A stretch of DNA of 64,000 nt from Chitinimonas arctica (GTDB lineage: Bacteria; Pseudomonadota; Gammaproteobacteria; Burkholderiales; Chitinimonadaceae), in the NCBI RefSeq assembly GCF_007431345.1, contig NZ_CP041730.1:1612001-1676000 (forward strand). Reading direction: 5' to 3'. Below, piece by piece: positions 17,067 to 25,875 of the stretch; position 1 is the stretch's first letter, and each line of letters starts with the position of its first letter. The notes beneath the pieces were generated by a model that was given only the letters and a program-made list of their open reading frames with translations, was not told the origin of the DNA and did no database searches. The translations under genes were made by a program, and so were the position numbers.

Positions 17067-18149
17067 TTAGGCGGGTTTGACAACCGGCCTGCTGGGAAAA
17101 GCGTGGCGGAAAATTCTTGCCAGCACGGTCAGGAACTGGCCGGCGAAGCTGCCGGTATTGTAGTGCTGGCCATAACGCTGGCAGATCTCGCGGACTTCCA
17201 CCGCCAGGGTGGCATAGCGCCGGGCCGGCAGATCGGGAAACAGATGGTGTTCGATCTGGTGGCTGAGGTTGCCGGTCATAAAGTGCAGCAGGCGGCTACC
17301 GCTCAGATTGGACGAACCGCGCAGCTGGCGCACATACCAGGCGCCACGCGTTTCGTTCTTCAGCACCGAGGCGGGGAACACTTCGGCATGCTCGGTAAAG
17401 TGACCGCAGAAGATCACGGTAAAGGTCCAGAGATTGCGCAACAGGCTGGCCAGGGCGTTACCCGCCAGCACCGCGAGAAAATGCGGACCGGCCAGCAGCG
17501 GGAAGATAACGAAGTCTTTCAGGAACAGGCGCCATAGCTTGCGCTTGACCGGCGGCAGCTTGGCCGCCAGCTCCGCCTTGCTGATCTTGCCCTTGAAATA
17601 GCGATCCAGCTTCAGGTCGAAAATCGCGATGGCGTATTCGAACAACACGGCCTGCAACAGGGCCCACAAGGGTTGCAGCAGGTAGAACGGGCGCCAGCGC
17701 TGCTCCGCAAAGACCCGGACCGTGCCGTAGCCGATATCGTGATCCTTGCCCAACACATTGGTATAGGTGTGATGCTGGTAGTTATGGGTATTGCGCCAGG
17801 CATCGCTGGTGGAGCTGTGGTCCCACTCATAGGTCTTGCCGGAAAATTCCGGATCGTTCATGAAATCATACTGGCCATGCATCACATTGTGGCCCAGCTC
17901 CATATTGTCGACGATCTTGGAATAGGCCAGCAGCAGTACACCGACAATCCAGGTCGGCATGAAGAAGCCGGCGAACAGCAGGGTGCGGCCGGCCAGCTCG
18001 GTGAGCCTGACACTGGCGCGGACGCGGCGGATATAGCGGGCATCGGCCGCGCCGATATCGGCCAAGGTGCGGTTGCGCAAGGCATCGAGCTCTTGGCCGA
18101 AGGCTTCCGACTCTTGTGGACTGAGGGTGCGGCTGGTCGCCATATGCAT
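17067..18149 (-). CDS. desB: Acyl-lipid/acyl-CoA fatty acid desaturase (DesB-like)
   Basis: This 360-residue di-iron membrane enzyme introduces a double bond into acyl chains using oxygen and electrons from a ferredoxin reductase. The histidine boxes are HNVMH (residues about 87-91), HNYQHH (about 122-127) and HQIEHH near the C-terminus, separated by hydrophobic membrane segments. I start at the ATG at 18149, 5 bases after AGGAA; the open frame extends further but only inside the upstream gene. It lies 13 bases downstream of the reductase gene and forms an operon with it, matching the desCB arrangement of Pseudomonas aeruginosa, where DesB is an acyl-CoA delta-9 desaturase. Confidence 0.93.
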   Translation of the reverse strand: MHMATSRTLSPQESEAFGQELDALRNRTLADIGAADARYIRRVRASVRLTELAGRTLLFAGFFMPTWIVGVLLLAYSKIVDNMELGHNVMHGQYDFMNDPEFSGKTYEWDHSSTSDAWRNTHNYQHHTYTNVLGKDHDIGYGTVRVFAEQRWRPFYLLQPLWALLQAVLFEYAIAIFDLKLDRYFKGKISKAELAAKLPPVKRKLWRLFLKDFVIFPLLAGPHFLAVLAGNALASLLRNLWTFTVIFCGHFTEHAEVFPASVLKNETRGAWYVRQLRGSSNLSGSRLLHFMTGNLSHQIEHHLFPDLPARRYATLAVEVREICQRYGQHYNTGSFAGQFLTVLARIFRHAFPSRPVVKPA

Positions 18150-18162
18150 GGTTTCCTGAAAC

Positions 18163-19275
18163 TTAAAGATCGAGGATGACATCGCCGACCGGCGCGCTGA
18201 TGCACAGGCGGATGGCTTCGTCCGGTTCGGTCGATACCAGGCCGGTGCGCAAATCGCGTACCGCACCGGTGCGTTTGTGGCAGCTACAGGTATTGCAGAT
18301 GCCCATACGGCAGCCGAAAGCCGGCCGCAGGCCCAGGGCTTCGGCCTGTTCCAGCAGGGTGCTGCCGGTGCGGCCGGGCAATTGCCCGACCGAACGGGCG
18401 AAAGTCAGGGTAATGGGTAAATCGTCGGCGGCTTGCCAGACGGGAGGCGTGAAGGCCTCGTCGGCCAAGGCCGGCAAGGCACGTGCCTGCCAAACAGCGC
18501 GGACCGAAGCGACGAAGCCATGGGCACCGCAGGCATAAGCCCGCCGCTCGGCGGCATCGGGCACCAGCTCATCCAGTTGCGCGGCGCTGAAACGGCCGCT
18601 GGATTCGCCGTCTCCCGGCGCTTCGCCAGTCAGACAGATATGCAGACGCAGGCCGGGAAAGCTGGCCAGATCGGTCAGATGCGCCAAATTGGCGCGCCGC
18701 CTGCCGTAGTACAGCATCACCACATCGCCCTGATAGGCCTGCGCGCGCAGGGCACGCAACATCGCCAACAAGGGCGTGATGCCGCTACCGGCAGCCAACA
18801 GCAACAACTTGGCGGGCGGCGTGGCCGGCAGGACGAAGTCGCCTTCGGCCTGGCCCAGCTCCAGGTAATCGCCCGGCTTGGCCTGTTCGTGCAGCCAGCC
18901 CGAGACCAGTCCGCCTTCCTGCCGTTTGACCGTGATTTCCACTTGGCCGCCGGGCAGCACCGATGGGCTGTAACGGCGGGTATGGCGTATGCCATCAATA
19001 TCCACGGTAAGCGCCACATGCTGGCCGGGCTGCATGCCCCGCCAATTCGCACTGGGCGCCAGCGTCAGGACCAGGCTGCTGTCGCCTTCTTCCCGGCAGC
19101 TGAGCACGCGCGCGAATACGCGGTGCAGCTGCAGCTGAGGGTGCAGCAGGCGGCCGTAGAAATCGAAGATGTCCTCGCGCACCAGGCTGGCCAAGGCGCC
19201 GCGCCGCAGAGGACGAAGCTGGGGCAGTAGGCGATTGACCAGTGCAGCGGGTAGTAGCGGCATTGCCGGGACCAT
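18163..19275 (-). CDS. desC: Ferredoxin/flavin reductase partner of the desaturase (DesC-like)
   Basis: This 370-residue electron-transfer protein joins an FAD domain (RRYSPSV), an NAD(P) domain (LLAAGSGITPLLAMLRAL, YACGAHGFV) and a C-terminal plant-type 2Fe-2S ferredoxin with CRMGICNTCSC. It would pass electrons from NAD(P)H to the desaturase encoded just downstream. The ATG at 19275 has no strong Shine-Dalgarno; an in-frame ATG at 19263 is the alternative. One of the two DesT-type palindromes ends 4 bases before this start, so the promoter must overlap or lie beyond it and repression by blocking is plausible. Confidence 0.92.
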   Translation of the reverse strand: MVPAMPLLPAALVNRLLPQLRPLRRGALASLVREDIFDFYGRLLHPQLQLHRVFARVLSCREEGDSSLVLTLAPSANWRGMQPGQHVALTVDIDGIRHTRRYSPSVLPGGQVEITVKRQEGGLVSGWLHEQAKPGDYLELGQAEGDFVLPATPPAKLLLLAAGSGITPLLAMLRALRAQAYQGDVVMLYYGRRRANLAHLTDLASFPGLRLHICLTGEAPGDGESSGRFSAAQLDELVPDAAERRAYACGAHGFVASVRAVWQARALPALADEAFTPPVWQAADDLPITLTFARSVGQLPGRTGSTLLEQAEALGLRPAFGCRMGICNTCSCHKRTGAVRDLRTGLVSTEPDEAIRLCISAPVGDVILDL

Positions 19276-19278
19276 TTG

Positions 19279-19296
19279 AGTGAACGTATGTTTACC
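19279..19296. promoter_or_regulatory. DesT/FabR-type operator, copy 1
   Basis: The 18-bp imperfect palindrome AGTGAACGTATGTTTACC lies in the desC-desT intergenic region. From memory, it resembles the AGTGAAC...GTT.ACT type of site reported for Pseudomonas DesT. The related copy 2 is centred 41 bp away, about four helical turns, so two dimers could sit on the same DNA face. Confidence 0.65.
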
Positions 19297-19319
19297 AAGA
19301 TGCCAGTCAAACTGGTTTC

Positions 19320-19337
19320 AGTCAACAACTGTTCACT
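19320..19337. promoter_or_regulatory. DesT/FabR-type operator, copy 2
   Basis: AGTCAACAACTGTTCACT is an 18-bp palindrome whose complement reads AGTGAACAGTTGTTGACT, very close to the DesT site I recall from Pseudomonas aeruginosa. It lies between the divergent desC and desT genes and is the better of the two candidate operators. Confidence 0.7.
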
Positions 19338-19452
19338 TAAATATTATCGCTCCCTATCACGACACCGCCCTCGTCCGCCCCGCTTCTGCTACATTTCGGC
19401 GCTTGGGAATGCGCATCCAGGGCTTAACGGCAGGCGTTTTCCCCAACCGGAT

Positions 19453-19468
19453 ACCAGTCAATACTGGT
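19453..19468. promoter_or_regulatory. Second inverted-repeat motif in the desT leader
   Basis: ACCAGTCAATACTGGT is an inverted repeat (6-bp arms) in the leader of the TetR-type gene. A shorter relative, CCAGTCAAACTGG, occurs at 19303-19315 between the two DesT-type sites. The repetition of the same motif on both sides suggests a second binding protein or an RNA hairpin. Confidence 0.35.
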
Positions 19469-19537
19469 AGGCGGTATTTCTTATTTCCGAACCAACGCCG
19501 CCAAGCCGTATCAGCGGGAAGTCGTCGAGTAGGCAGC

Positions 19538-20197
19538 ATGCAAACCGTCAGTAAACCGATCCGTGCCGAAAAGAAGCAGCAAACCCGCCAGGCGCTGCTG
19601 GATGCGGCGCTTGAGCTGATGGCCAGCGGTCGGGGTTTCAGCGCGATCAGCCTGCGCGAAGTCACCCGCCAGGTCGGTATCGTGCCTGCTGCCTTCTATC
19701 GGCATTTTCCGGATATGGACAGCCTGGGCTTGGCCCTGGTGGAGCAGGTCAGCTCCACCTTCCGCGAAGTGATACGGCTGGTTCGGCGCAACGAAATCGA
19801 ACGCCAAGGCGCGATTACCGCCTCGGTCCGCATCTTCGTCGAATACGCCGAAGCGCACCGGCTGTTGTTCCTGTTCCTGGCGCGGGAGCAGTTCGGCGGT
19901 TCGGCAGCGGTGCGGCAAGCGGTAGCGACCGTTCAGCAGCACTTTATCGCAGACTTGCAGGCCGACTTGGCCTTGAGCAGCAAGCTGACCCACCTCGGCC
20001 CGGCCGATTTGGAAATCCTCGCCAGCCTGATTGTGAAGACGGTGTTTTCCACCTTGCCGGAACTGATCAACCCGTCCGACGACCAACCCACCGCCAGCCC
20101 CGGCACGGTCAGCCAGATGGAGGACAAGCTGCGCTTTATCCTCATTGGCGGTAAACATTGGCGCGGCATTGCCGCTGGGCGGATTGCGGATGAGTGA
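19538..20197 (+). CDS. desT: TetR-family fatty-acid regulator (DesT/FabR-like)
   Basis: This 219-residue repressor has an N-terminal helix-turn-helix (FSAISLREVTRQVGIVPAAFYRHFPDM in parts) with the FYRHF.DMD.LG.ALVE signature of the FabR/DesT subgroup, and a C-terminal acyl-CoA-sensing domain. In Pseudomonas, DesT represses desCB and responds to the ratio of saturated to unsaturated acyl-CoA. Here it is divergent from the desCB-like operon, with two matching palindromes between them. I start at the ATG at 19538 (AGG just upstream), which gives the usual N-terminus; the open frame extends to 19280 through the operator region without a coding look. Confidence 0.9.
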   Translation: MQTVSKPIRAEKKQQTRQALLDAALELMASGRGFSAISLREVTRQVGIVPAAFYRHFPDMDSLGLALVEQVSSTFREVIRLVRRNEIERQGAITASVRIFVEYAEAHRLLFLFLAREQFGGSAAVRQAVATVQQHFIADLQADLALSSKLTHLGPADLEILASLIVKTVFSTLPELINPSDDQPTASPGTVSQMEDKLRFILIGGKHWRGIAAGRIADE

Positions 20198-20205
20198 GTG
20201 CGTTC

Positions 20206-21018
20206 TTACCGCAGCAGCGACAACACCTGCTTGGAATTAGCATTGGCCTGGACCTGAACCGACAGTTCGGCCTGGCTGCGAAAGTTCTCCTGCACCAGCC
20301 GGCTGGTCGCGGCGGCGTAGTCGGTGTCGCCGATGCGGCTCTTGGCTGCCGATAGATTGTCGGACTGGCTGTTCAGATTCTTGATGCTGGCTTCGAAGCG
20401 GCTATTGAGCGCGCCCAGGGTGGCGCGGTTGCTGTTCAATGTGTCGATATCCTTGTCCAGGCTGTCCAGCGCGGCGGTCGCACTGGTGGTGGACGAGAGA
20501 TCGATACTGCCAGTTCCGGCAATGGCGCCGGAATTCAGATTATTGAGCGATACCGTAATCTGGTCATTGGCATTCGGGCCGGCTTGAAAGGTCTGGCTGC
20601 CGCCCTGGAACAGCTGTTGGCCGTTGAAATTGGCATTGCGCAGGGTATCGCTGTTAGAGCGGCTGAGCGTATCGACCTCGCCCTGGATGGCCGAACGGTC
20701 GGCCGCGCTGAGGGTGCTATTGCCGGCCTGCACGGTCAGCTCCCGAATGCGCTGGGTATTGTCCTGCACCGTTTCAAGCGCGCCATCGGCGGTCTGCGCC
20801 AGGGAAATACCATCATTCAGATTGCGGGCCGCCTGGTTGCTGCCGACGATCTGTGCCGCGAACTGCTCGACGATGGCGCTGCCGGCCGGATCATCCGCCG
20901 CGCTATTGATACGCTTGCCGGACGACAATTGCCCCAATAACCGGCTTTTCGCGTTTTCGGTCGCGCTCAGATCGCGCTGGGCGCCCGGTACGGTACTGTT
21001 GCCTATGGTGTTGATCAT
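20206..21018 (-). CDS. fliC: Short flagellin (orphan copy)
   Basis: This 270-residue flagellin keeps both conserved ends: the N-terminal D0/D1 helices (SSGKRINSAADDPAG, RNLNDGISLAQTADGALE) and the C-terminal D1/D0 helices (SRLVQENFRSQAELSVQVQA, then NSKQVLSLLR). The variable surface domain is almost absent, which makes it compact. Its start begins MINTIGN rather than the common MA(Q/V)INTN. The ATG has a GGAG site about 8 bases upstream. No flagellar export, hook or cap genes are nearby, so it is a stand-alone copy, possibly a minor filament component. It is convergent with the regulator at 19538, only 8 bases apart. Confidence 0.93.
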   Translation of the reverse strand: MINTIGNSTVPGAQRDLSATENAKSRLLGQLSSGKRINSAADDPAGSAIVEQFAAQIVGSNQAARNLNDGISLAQTADGALETVQDNTQRIRELTVQAGNSTLSAADRSAIQGEVDTLSRSNSDTLRNANFNGQQLFQGGSQTFQAGPNANDQITVSLNNLNSGAIAGTGSIDLSSTTSATAALDSLDKDIDTLNSNRATLGALNSRFEASIKNLNSQSDNLSAAKSRIGDTDYAAATSRLVQENFRSQAELSVQVQANANSKQVLSLLR

Positions 21019-21126
21019 AAGGTTTCTCCAAAGCGATGCCAGGGAGTCAGCGAGCCCTGCATCCCTATTGGAGCGACATTACGCCAGACGGTTTACCTTT
21101 GACCTGCTTTCCCGACGAGCGGCGAC

Positions 21127-22416
21127 TCAAAAATAGTCGCGTAAGCGGTAGTAGGACATGCCCACCACCTGGAGCAGCCCGCCCAGCCTTTCTCCGCCCG
21201 GAATATCGGGATTGCGCAGGGCCATGAATAGATCGAGGTGCGCCTGGTCGCCACGTATGGCTTCCGCCAGCACACGGCCGGCAACACAGGTGGGTACCAG
21301 GCCGTGCCCGGAAAAACCCTGCGCCCAATAGACATTGCCGGCCCGGCCGAAGTCCGGCGTACGGGGCACGGTGATATCGATATGGCCTCCCCAGGCATGG
21401 GAAATACGTGCCTCCCGCAGCTGCGGGAACACCTTGAGCATGTCCTGTCGCATGCCCTCGGCCAGCCGGCTGGGCGTTCGGCCGGTGTAGGTGCATTTAC
21501 CGCCGAACAGCAGCCTTCTGTCGGCCGAAAGGCGAAAGTAGTCGAGGATGAATTGATTATCGGACACCGCATGGCCGCTGGGCAGCAAGCTGCTTGCCAG
21601 GCTTTCGTCCAGCGGTTCGGTGGCGATCATATAGGTGCCGACCGGCAGCACTTTTCGCTGCAGACGGCTATCGAGCCGGTCGATATAGGCATTGCACGCC
21701 AATACCAGCTTACCGGCCCTGACGCGTCCGCGCTCGGTCTCCACCACGACGCCCTCGGCGGTTTCGCTATAGCGGCAGGCTTTTGTCTGCTCGAATATCC
21801 GTACCCCGCGCCCCTCGGCGGCGCGCGCCAAACCGTGCACATATTTGAGCGGGTGCAGATGGCCGCCGCTGCTGTCCAGCAGGGCGGCCTGGTAGCGGTC
21901 CGAGCCGATATGCCGCGGGATTTCGGACTTGGGGATGAAATGCAGCGATCGATATCCCCATTTTTTCGCGGCTTCCTCCTGCCAGTCGGTCAGCAGCTTG
22001 ACGCGACGCTGCTGCACCGAGGTCCACAGATGACCCTCGGCCAAGTCGCAGGCTATGCCATGGTCGGCAATACGGCGGCGGATCTCGCCGGCCGCATCCT
22101 GGATCAAGCCCCAGACGCGCCGCGCACCGCCCAACCCCAGCGTGGCTTCGAACGGCGCCATATCGCAGGAGAAGCCCAGGATGATTTGCCCGCCATTGCG
22201 TCCCGATGCCCCCCAGCCCACCCGACTGGCTTCCAGGATCGCAACCGACAAGCCCGCCTCGGCCAGGTTCAAGGCAGTGTAGAGCCCGGTATAGCCGGCG
22301 CCGACAATCACCACATCCACCTCCAGCTCGTCCGCCAAGGCAGGTCTGGACTGCCTGGCTTCGGGGCAGCTGGCGGCGTAATAGCTGTCGATATGATCGG
22401 GGCTGGACAGGAACAT
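21127..22416 (-). CDS. puuB: FAD-dependent amine oxidase, gamma-glutamylputrescine oxidase-like
   Basis: This 429-residue flavoprotein has the DAO-family FAD motif (VVIVGAGYTGLYTALNLAEAG in parts), the GWGASGRNGGQI signature, and a C-terminal FAD loop FSGHGLVPTCVAGRVLAEAI. The pattern matches PuuB, which oxidises gamma-glutamylputrescine in putrescine breakdown. It is divergent from a fold-III ornithine/lysine-type decarboxylase, so production and breakdown of a polyamine may be controlled together. Other puu genes are not seen here. Related FAD oxidases of the same family act on other amines, so the exact substrate is tentative. Confidence 0.85.
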   Translation of the reverse strand: MFLSSPDHIDSYYAASCPEARQSRPALADELEVDVVIVGAGYTGLYTALNLAEAGLSVAILEASRVGWGASGRNGGQIILGFSCDMAPFEATLGLGGARRVWGLIQDAAGEIRRRIADHGIACDLAEGHLWTSVQQRRVKLLTDWQEEAAKKWGYRSLHFIPKSEIPRHIGSDRYQAALLDSSGGHLHPLKYVHGLARAAEGRGVRIFEQTKACRYSETAEGVVVETERGRVRAGKLVLACNAYIDRLDSRLQRKVLPVGTYMIATEPLDESLASSLLPSGHAVSDNQFILDYFRLSADRRLLFGGKCTYTGRTPSRLAEGMRQDMLKVFPQLREARISHAWGGHIDITVPRTPDFGRAGNVYWAQGFSGHGLVPTCVAGRVLAEAIRGDQAHLDLFMALRNPDIPGGERLGGLLQVVGMSYYRLRDYF

Positions 22417-22550
22417 GGTTAGTCTCGCGGTGGGGTCGGACGGGCGGCGGACATTATGGCCAAGCCACTTGCCACTGTCGCGCTTGCCTTTGCCGGCGGC
22501 CGCGCCGCTGTTTTACACTGCGGCTCCCTTATTTCGCATAAAGGCATGCC

Positions 22551-23687
22551 ATGCCACGCGTTTTCGATCCCGGCCAGGAGATACAGGCGGATTTCGAACT
22601 GGTTCGCCAGCAGTTGCAAAAAGGCTATACCGGCCCGTTCCTGTTGATGGATAGCGCGGTACTGCGTGAGAAAGTGGCGCGTTTCAAGGCCGCCATGCCG
22701 CGCGTCACACCGCACTACGCGGTCAAATGCAATCCCGACCCGCAGGTGTTGAAGGTATTGCGAGAAGCGGGCGCCGGTTTCGAAATCGCCTCGCCGGCCG
22801 AGTTGGCGATGTGCCGTGCCTTGGATGTTCCCGCCAGCGAGTTGTATTACAGCAACCCGATGCGGGCGCGCGAAGCAGTGGCGGAAGCGGCGGCGGCCGG
22901 CGTGCAATGGTATGTCATCGATTCGGTCACCGAGTTGCGCAAGGTGCGTGCCATCAAGCCGGATGCCAGCTTTTACCTGCGCCTGCACACGGACAATACC
23001 GGCTCGGTCTCGCCGCTATCGGAAAAATTCGGTGTCTTCGAAGACGAAGTGGCCGCCATTCTGGACGAGGCGGTGCGACTGCGCGCCGACCTGGCCGGTG
23101 CCACCTTCCATGCCGGCTCGCAATGCCTGCAGCCACGCAACTGGCAGATCGGCATCGCCGCGGCGGTACGGCTATTCGACGCCATGCGCGCCCGAGGCCT
23201 CACCCCGCGATTATTGAATCTCGGCGGTGGCTTTCCGGTCGAGCATCGCGACGCGATTCCCGCTATCGCCACCATAGGCGCGCTGATCAACGAGGCCTTG
23301 GAGGCTGTCCCGGCCGACGTCCGCATCATGGCCGAGCCAGGCCGCTTCCTGGTTTCGGATGCCGGCTGGCTGGTGTGCCGGGTCATTGGCCATACCATTC
23401 GCAAAAACCAGCCCTGGGCTTACCTGGATGCCGGTGTCTTCAACGGCTTGTTGGAGACCACCACCGGAATCGAATACGACATGCGCAGCGACCGGACCGG
23501 CGCAACGATCCCATGGGTGGTGGCGGGCCCCACCTGCGACTCCATGGACATCTGCAGCCGTACCCAGCCGCTACCGGCCGACCTGCAGGAGGGCGACTTT
23601 ATCTACGTCCGCAACGCCGGGGCGTACAGCAATGCCTGCGGCAGCACCTTCAACGGCTTCGCCTTACCCGAGGTGCTCGTCGTCTGA
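22551..23687 (+). CDS. Fold-type III PLP ornithine/lysine-type decarboxylase
   Basis: This 378-residue enzyme removes CO2 from a basic amino acid to give a diamine. The barrel begins with the PLP lysine in HYAVKCNPD, followed by the glycine-rich LNLGGGFP phosphate loop, EPGRFLV, and the active-site GPTCDSMD with catalytic Cys. The sequence is eukaryote-like ODC in style and of usual length for bacterial fold-III ornithine/lysine decarboxylases. A Shine-Dalgarno AAGG lies 6 bases before the ATG. Divergence from the puuB-like oxidase suggests a polyamine role. Whether ornithine or lysine is preferred cannot be read. Confidence 0.93.
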   Translation: MPRVFDPGQEIQADFELVRQQLQKGYTGPFLLMDSAVLREKVARFKAAMPRVTPHYAVKCNPDPQVLKVLREAGAGFEIASPAELAMCRALDVPASELYYSNPMRAREAVAEAAAAGVQWYVIDSVTELRKVRAIKPDASFYLRLHTDNTGSVSPLSEKFGVFEDEVAAILDEAVRLRADLAGATFHAGSQCLQPRNWQIGIAAAVRLFDAMRARGLTPRLLNLGGGFPVEHRDAIPAIATIGALINEALEAVPADVRIMAEPGRFLVSDAGWLVCRVIGHTIRKNQPWAYLDAGVFNGLLETTTGIEYDMRSDRTGATIPWVVAGPTCDSMDICSRTQPLPADLQEGDFIYVRNAGAYSNACGSTFNGFALPEVLVV

Positions 23688-23709
23688 GATGAACAATGCC
23701 GCTCCCCAG

Positions 23710-24854
23710 CTAAGCTACCGGCCCCTTCGCGGTCTTGGCCCGTAGCCGCGCCGGCGTCCGATCCGAAGCCGCCGTGGCGCTACGGGCCGGCGTCTCGCCA
23801 TCGCTCACGGGCTCGCTGAATTGCACGGCGGCGCCGATGGGCGAGGCAAACTGGATGCCCTCTTCCCGGAAGCGTTCCAGCAGGCTGATATTGATCGCCT
23901 GCTGGGTATTGGCGAACAAGGCGTAATTCGGCTTCAACATAAAGTACACCACTTCGAAGTCCAGGCTGTTCGGCCCAGCGTCTTGAAGTGGGCGCGATCG
24001 AAGCGGGTCTCGGGCTGGTCGCGGACGATTTCCTCGACCATGGCGGGGATGCGGCCGAGCATCTCGGTCGGGGTGGTGTAGCTGAGGCTGAAGCCGAACA
24101 GGGCGCGGCGCTCATCCATCCGCTTGTAGTTGCGTATGCGGCTCTTGAGCAGGTCGGCGTTGGAAAACACCACCTCTTCGCCCGAGTCGGCCTGCACCCG
24201 GGTGCTTTTCAGGCCCACGTGCTTGACCGTGCCGGAGATGGTATCCACCACGATGGAATCGCCCGCCACGAAGGGTTTATCCAGCGCGATGGACATGGAG
24301 GCGAACAGATCGCCGAGAATATTCTGCACCGCCAGCGCGACCGCCACGCCGCCGATGCCCAGCGAGGTCACCATGGCCGTGATATTGAAACCCAGGTTGG
24401 AGAGTACCGACAGTACCACCACCACCCACACCAGCAGGCGCACCATGAAATCCACCAGGGCCAGGTGGGTGACGATGGTATCGGACCCGGCACTCTCCTC
24501 GGCCCGCAAGCGCAGCCAGCCCACCATCACCTTGCTGACCCAGATGCCTGCCTGCACCGTCAGGGCAATCATCAACGCGTTGCTCAAGAGCCGGTCGGCC
24601 GTTACGGTCAGGTCCAGCTGATTGCCGCCGACATAGAGGGCCGCGATGGCCAGGACCACCCAGTGCGTGGTGGCCAGGGCCTTGGCGACGATATCGTCGA
24701 GCTGGGTCTTCTTCCTGTCGCCAAGTTTGCTCAGATAACTACAGGCCAGCCACCGCAACATCACCAGCAGGGCCATGGCGGCAGCCGCCGCCGCCACCGC
24801 TTCCAACAGGTTTTGCCAGGTATTGTTATCCAGCAGGTAGTGTATTGTTTGCAT
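23710..24854 (-). pseudogene. MscS-family mechanosensitive channel, single-base frameshift
   Basis: The N-terminal 295 or so codons (24854 down to about 23976) encode a five-segment membrane protein with the MscS core (VTSLGIGGVAVALAVQNILGD in parts, KPFVAGDSIVVDTISGTVKHVGLKSTRV in parts). The frame then ends in noise, while the expected C-terminus (NSLDFEVVYFMLKPNYALF in parts, INISLLERFREEGIQFASP) continues in the next frame. Restoring one base in the GGGCC(C)G tract at about 23971-23976 rejoins FKTLGPNSLDFE, the normal family sequence, to give about 381 residues ending in an Ala/Thr/Lys-rich tail. Either a real loss of function, a phase-variable tract, or a sequencing error. A strong GGAGG precedes the start. 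Confidence 0.85.
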
Positions 24855-24970
24855 ACGCGCATCCTCCCTGATCGATCCGGAATGCGGCGACGCTTGGCCA
24901 CCGCGATCCTTAGCGGACAGAAAATATGCGTAGTGGTTCCTGGGACGGTCCGCTGCCTTGCCGGCAGCGC

Positions 24971-25267
24971 TTACGACTCGGTCATCTCATAGCTCATCTT
25001 CAGCACGCCACAGATAAAGGTGGCAATTACCGCGAGCAGTGTGCCGCCGGCCAGATAGTCCCAATGCGGCAGCACGTTGGCCACCAGACGGTCCGGGATC
25101 AGGTCGGCCGCCGTCAGCATGAAGACGATAAACAGGGCGATATCGGCGAACAGGAATAGCAGGGTGAGCTTCAACAAGCGGCCGGCCCAGCGGTCCGCTT
25201 TCTGCGCCGGTCCCATTTCGTGCTCGATCAGACCGGCCAAGGGGTCGAACTTTTCAGGTTTGGTCAT
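24971..25267 (-). CDS. Small two-span membrane protein
   Basis: This 98-residue protein has a charged N-terminus (MTKPEKFDPLAGLIEHEMG) and two hydrophobic segments (LLKLTLLFLFADIALFIVFML in parts; YLAGGTLLAVIATFICGVL). I recognise no family. The longer open frame to 25477 is AT-poor shadow; the chosen ATG at 25267 removes a basic, unlikely leader, though its Shine-Dalgarno is weak. It follows the mechanosensitive-channel gene on the same strand in map order but lies upstream in transcription, about 116 bases before that gene. Confidence 0.6.
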   Translation of the reverse strand: MTKPEKFDPLAGLIEHEMGPAQKADRWAGRLLKLTLLFLFADIALFIVFMLTAADLIPDRLVANVLPHWDYLAGGTLLAVIATFICGVLKMSYEMTES

Positions 25268-25449
25268 GATGGCTTGGAAGGAAGAAGAATAATCGGGAAG
25301 GCTCCACACCAGCATAGACGAGTGGGGCGGAATGCCGTGATTCCGACAGCGTCCTTCGACGTTGGCAATATCTGCAAGGAAAGCAGCGCAACTATGGCGG
25401 GGCTTTGCAGTCAATTCGCTTTCACCATACCGATAGAGCGAAGAACAGG

Positions 25450-25857
25450 ATGACCGAGAAGTCCACACACAACGCAAAGCTTGCCGATCGGCTGCTGGAC
25501 TGGAACCGCCGCAACCTGCGGCACGACAGCGTACTCAGTAGCGATCTCATCGCCGAATGCTTTGCGCCCCAATTCACCGTATTCGCCAACGGGCGCCGCT
25601 ACGCTGCCGAGCATGGAAATTACCAGGAGTTTCTGGAAAGTTTCAAAAGCACCATTTCCACAATCGATTATCGGGTGGATCACACTGTCGCTACCGAAGA
25701 GAGCATCGTGCTGGCGCTGCGTGCCAAGGTGCTGCGTACTTACAACTGCATAGATGACTTCGACGCAATGCTGCTGTTGCAATTCGATTCGGATGACAAA
25801 GTGACGCTCTGGCATGAGGTCTATTTCAAGACAAGCACCCACCCATTCAATCAGTAA
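25450..25857 (+). CDS. SnoaL/NTF2-like small protein
   Basis: This 135-residue soluble protein has the size and pattern of the NTF2/SnoaL cone-barrel fold: an N-terminal helix pair (AKLADRLLDWNRRN), ECFAPQFTVFANGRRYAA, and closing strands (VLALRAKVLRTYNC, AMLLLQFDSDDKVTLWHEVYFK). Members act as small enzymes, binding proteins or toxin-immunity parts; nothing here fixes the role. I start at the ATG at 25450, which gives MTEKSTHNAKL; upstream codons in the longer frame look non-coding. Confidence 0.7.
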   Translation: MTEKSTHNAKLADRLLDWNRRNLRHDSVLSSDLIAECFAPQFTVFANGRRYAAEHGNYQEFLESFKSTISTIDYRVDHTVATEESIVLALRAKVLRTYNCIDDFDAMLLLQFDSDDKVTLWHEVYFKTSTHPFNQ

Positions 25858-25875
25858 CGGGGAGGCTGAATGAAG

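Noticed and set aside
20983..21060. Sigma-54-like or sigma-28-like promoter before the flagellin
   Set aside because: A TGGCA...TTGG pattern has the wrong spacing and overlaps the ribosome site; no good sigma-28 match was found.
25315..25345. Weak similarity between 25319-25345 and 26210-26236
   Set aside because: About 20 matches in 27 bases with a gap; too weak to separate from chance without an alignment score.
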